A stretch of 64,000 bases of DNA from Cytophagales bacterium. GTDB taxonomy: Bacteria > Bacteroidota > Bacteroidia > Cytophagales > UBA9547. Location of the stretch: positions 62,001 to 126,000 of the forward strand of contig JAAFIH010000002.1 of assembly GCA_013297755.1 (NCBI GenBank). The letters are read 5' to 3'. Shown one piece after another: positions 62,931 through 64,000 of the stretch (positions within the stretch are counted from its first letter, which is position 1; the number at the start of each line of letters is the position of its first letter). Under the pieces are notes generated by a model. The model was not told the origin of the DNA. It did no database searches and worked only from the letters and a program-made list of their open reading frames with translations. The position numbers and the translations under genes were made by a program.

Positions 62931-63605
62931 TTATTTAGCTATTAAAATCACTAAAAATGCAATCATTAGCACAATACTCACTACTACATGAGTTGTAAAT
63001 AATTTTTGGTAATCATTTAGGTGATGCATATTTACCCCACAGGTAGAATTTAATTGATGAAGAAATTTTTTAAATTCTTCTCCATCAAAAGTAGCAGAAT
63101 CTTGTATGGTAAGATAAATTTCAAAATTTTTGGTGGCATCTCCTTTCACTATAGCACTATTATTTTCTCTTAAATATTCATTGACTTTACTTTCAAGTTC
63201 AGCACTTGTAAATCCATAAAAACCAGTAACTTCTAATTTCCAAGTATAGTCTTTAGCAATTACCTTTCTGGGCTCTGGTGGGTCTGGGAATACTTTTTCA
63301 AATTCACCAGAGTTATTCTTAATTACAAGCAATAATATGGCGAAAAACAAAATAAAAATACCTAATACAAAAAAGAAATAATCGTCATCTGTAGAATACT
63401 TTAATAGTAATGTTGTAACAATTATAGCCAAACATAAAATAAAATACATAGCTATTGTAATTATATCTTCAATATAAGAATATCTTGAAAATTTCAATTT
63501 ATTATCTTTGATGTAACTAATACTTCTATTAGGTTGTATAAAGGACAATCCTAATGTAGAAAAAAGTAATACTAAAGAAAATATTTTTTCTAATTCTAAA
63601 AGCAT
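62931..63605 (-). CDS. Four-helix membrane protein of unknown function
   Basis: 224 aa. Hydrophobic segments at ~5-22, ~47-68, ~74-93 and ~203-222 enclose a soluble domain ~95-200 (WKLEVTGFYGFTSAELESKV, NFEIYLTIQDSATFDGEEF) that looks like a small alpha/beta domain. No family recognised. It is 7 bp upstream of the TGT-like gene, so it is surely co-transcribed. Confidence 0.75.
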   Translation of the reverse strand: MLLELEKIFSLVLLFSTLGLSFIQPNRSISYIKDNKLKFSRYSYIEDIITIAMYFILCLAIIVTTLLLKYSTDDDYFFFVLGIFILFFAILLLVIKNNSGEFEKVFPDPPEPRKVIAKDYTWKLEVTGFYGFTSAELESKVNEYLRENNSAIVKGDATKNFEIYLTIQDSATFDGEEFKKFLHQLNSTCGVNMHHLNDYQKLFTTHVVVSIVLMIAFLVILIAK

Positions 63606-63672
63606 ATTTGTATTGTATTCTTGATTTATTATAAATTTTAAAGATGATTTTAATTAGTAGCATAACAATGTG

Positions 63673-64000
63673 CTATGCTATTACTCTAGGTTCTGGTACT
63701 ATGGGTTCTGGTTTAGGTTGTGGTGGAATTTGATTGGGTTTATTACTTTTTTTAAAATCACAGTTTTTGAAATTATCTATGTGATTACCTAATTCTTCTT
63801 TCATGGCTTCAAGCATTTCTTCCCAACTTTCCTGATATGATTGTTGATTTTTTGATTTATTGTCATCAATTCTTTTTTGTATAAAATCCCTTCTATTTTG
63901 TAACTGTCTTAATCTATTTTTAATTTGATTAATTTTTAATTTGAAAAGAAAGGTTACAGCAGTCATAGCAACTATAGCAAGTATTTTGTTTGGAATTCTA
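63673..64000 (-). CDS. Membrane-anchored coiled-coil protein (5' end beyond window)
   Basis: The frame stays open to the right edge, reading upstream of the ATG at 63966 as RIPNKILAIVA, so the true start is outside the window and the hydrophobic stretch ILAIVAMTAVTFLF is part of a membrane helix. A coiled coil follows (INQIKNRLRQLQNRRDFIQK, EEMLEAMKEELGNHIDNF), then a Pro-rich tail (PPQPKPEPIVPEPRVIA). No family recognised. First visible gene of the operon with the membrane protein (67-bp gap) and TGT-like protein. Confidence 0.65.
   Translation of the reverse strand, partial: RIPNKILAIVAMTAVTFLFKLKINQIKNRLRQLQNRRDFIQKRIDDNKSKNQQSYQESWEEMLEAMKEELGNHIDNFKNCDFKKSNKPNQIPPQPKPEPIVPEPRVIA

Noticed and set aside
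61506-63605. Full Dpd (7-deazaguanine DNA modification) cluster
   Set aside because: Only a TGT-fold protein is present; no dpdB/dpdC-like or preQ0 genes are visible, so a Dpd label would be unsupported.

Overview
The window comes from a strongly AT-rich genome (roughly one third G+C by eye) of a Bacteroidota bacterium, most likely in or near Cytophagales. Evidence: an exported protein with a type A and one with a type B (CHU_C-like) type IX secretion sorting domain; the gliding-motility gene gldG; the Bacteroidota-type acetyl/succinylornithine carbamoyltransferase; TAnnTTTG-type -7 promoter elements; weak or absent Shine-Dalgarno sequences; and a short membrane protein resembling the Cytophagales DUF6728 family. 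Most of the window looks like ordinary chromosome.

Layout. 1-6.4 kb (+): 3' part of a GH78-like rhamnosidase, a VTT/TMEM64 membrane protein, yidC and argB. 6.4-8.2 kb (-): an IPNS-like 2OG-Fe(II) oxygenase paired with an Nmad3-like protein. 8.5-15.4 kb: EamA transporter, DUF4287/DUF5655 protein, SRPBCC and YciI proteins, a LytS/LytTR two-component pair, the Bacteroidota 'asparagine synthetase B' protein and a GmhB-like phosphatase. 15.5-19.5 kb (+): hemG overlapping a GT2 gene, then a T9SS cargo. 19.7-26.1 kb (-): NfeD, two hybrid histidine kinases in tandem, a YbjN-like protein and a 56-codon gene. 26.2-30.4 kb (+): kdsA and a large OmpA/PD40 protein with a 32-copy pentapeptide repeat. 30.4-36.3 kb: Cys-rich mini-ORF, solo Anbu-type proteasome homologue, XRE/PaiB pair, rnpB, another XRE regulator with an operator-like palindrome, folC and nadC. 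36.4-39.4 kb (+): membrane patatin and ThuA protein. 39.5-44.1 kb (-): clpC, wbqC-like, argC, mazG-like. 44.3-51.1 kb: STAS-like protein, tonB, pabB, TPR protein, argF', dnaN. 51.3-58 kb: T9SS type B protein, pyrD, gldG.

58.3-64 kb looks more accessory. It holds a membrane serine-hydrolase-like protein; a co-directional cassette (TIGR02594 endolysin-like protein, membrane-anchored coiled coil, secreted coiled coil) that resembles a lysis module; and, converging on it, a minus-strand operon running off the right edge. That operon encodes two membrane proteins, a divergent TGT/DpdA-fold protein that keeps both catalytic Asp motifs, and a translationally coupled 75-aa protein. This is the best candidate for an undescribed system.

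The intergenic DNA is unusually structured. A family of ~92-bp imperfect palindromes (TCAATGTYGTTTA termini, CTTTGGAGA core) occurs four times. Seven short tandem arrays with different units lie between genes, two of them reaching the stop codons of folC and gldG. Two perfect, inverted DnaA boxes lie just upstream of dnaN.

The arginine genes argB, argC and argF' are scattered. Envelope and export functions (yidC, kdsA, GmhB-like, TonB, GldG, OmpA, T9SS cargos, VTT) make up a large share of the recognisable genes.
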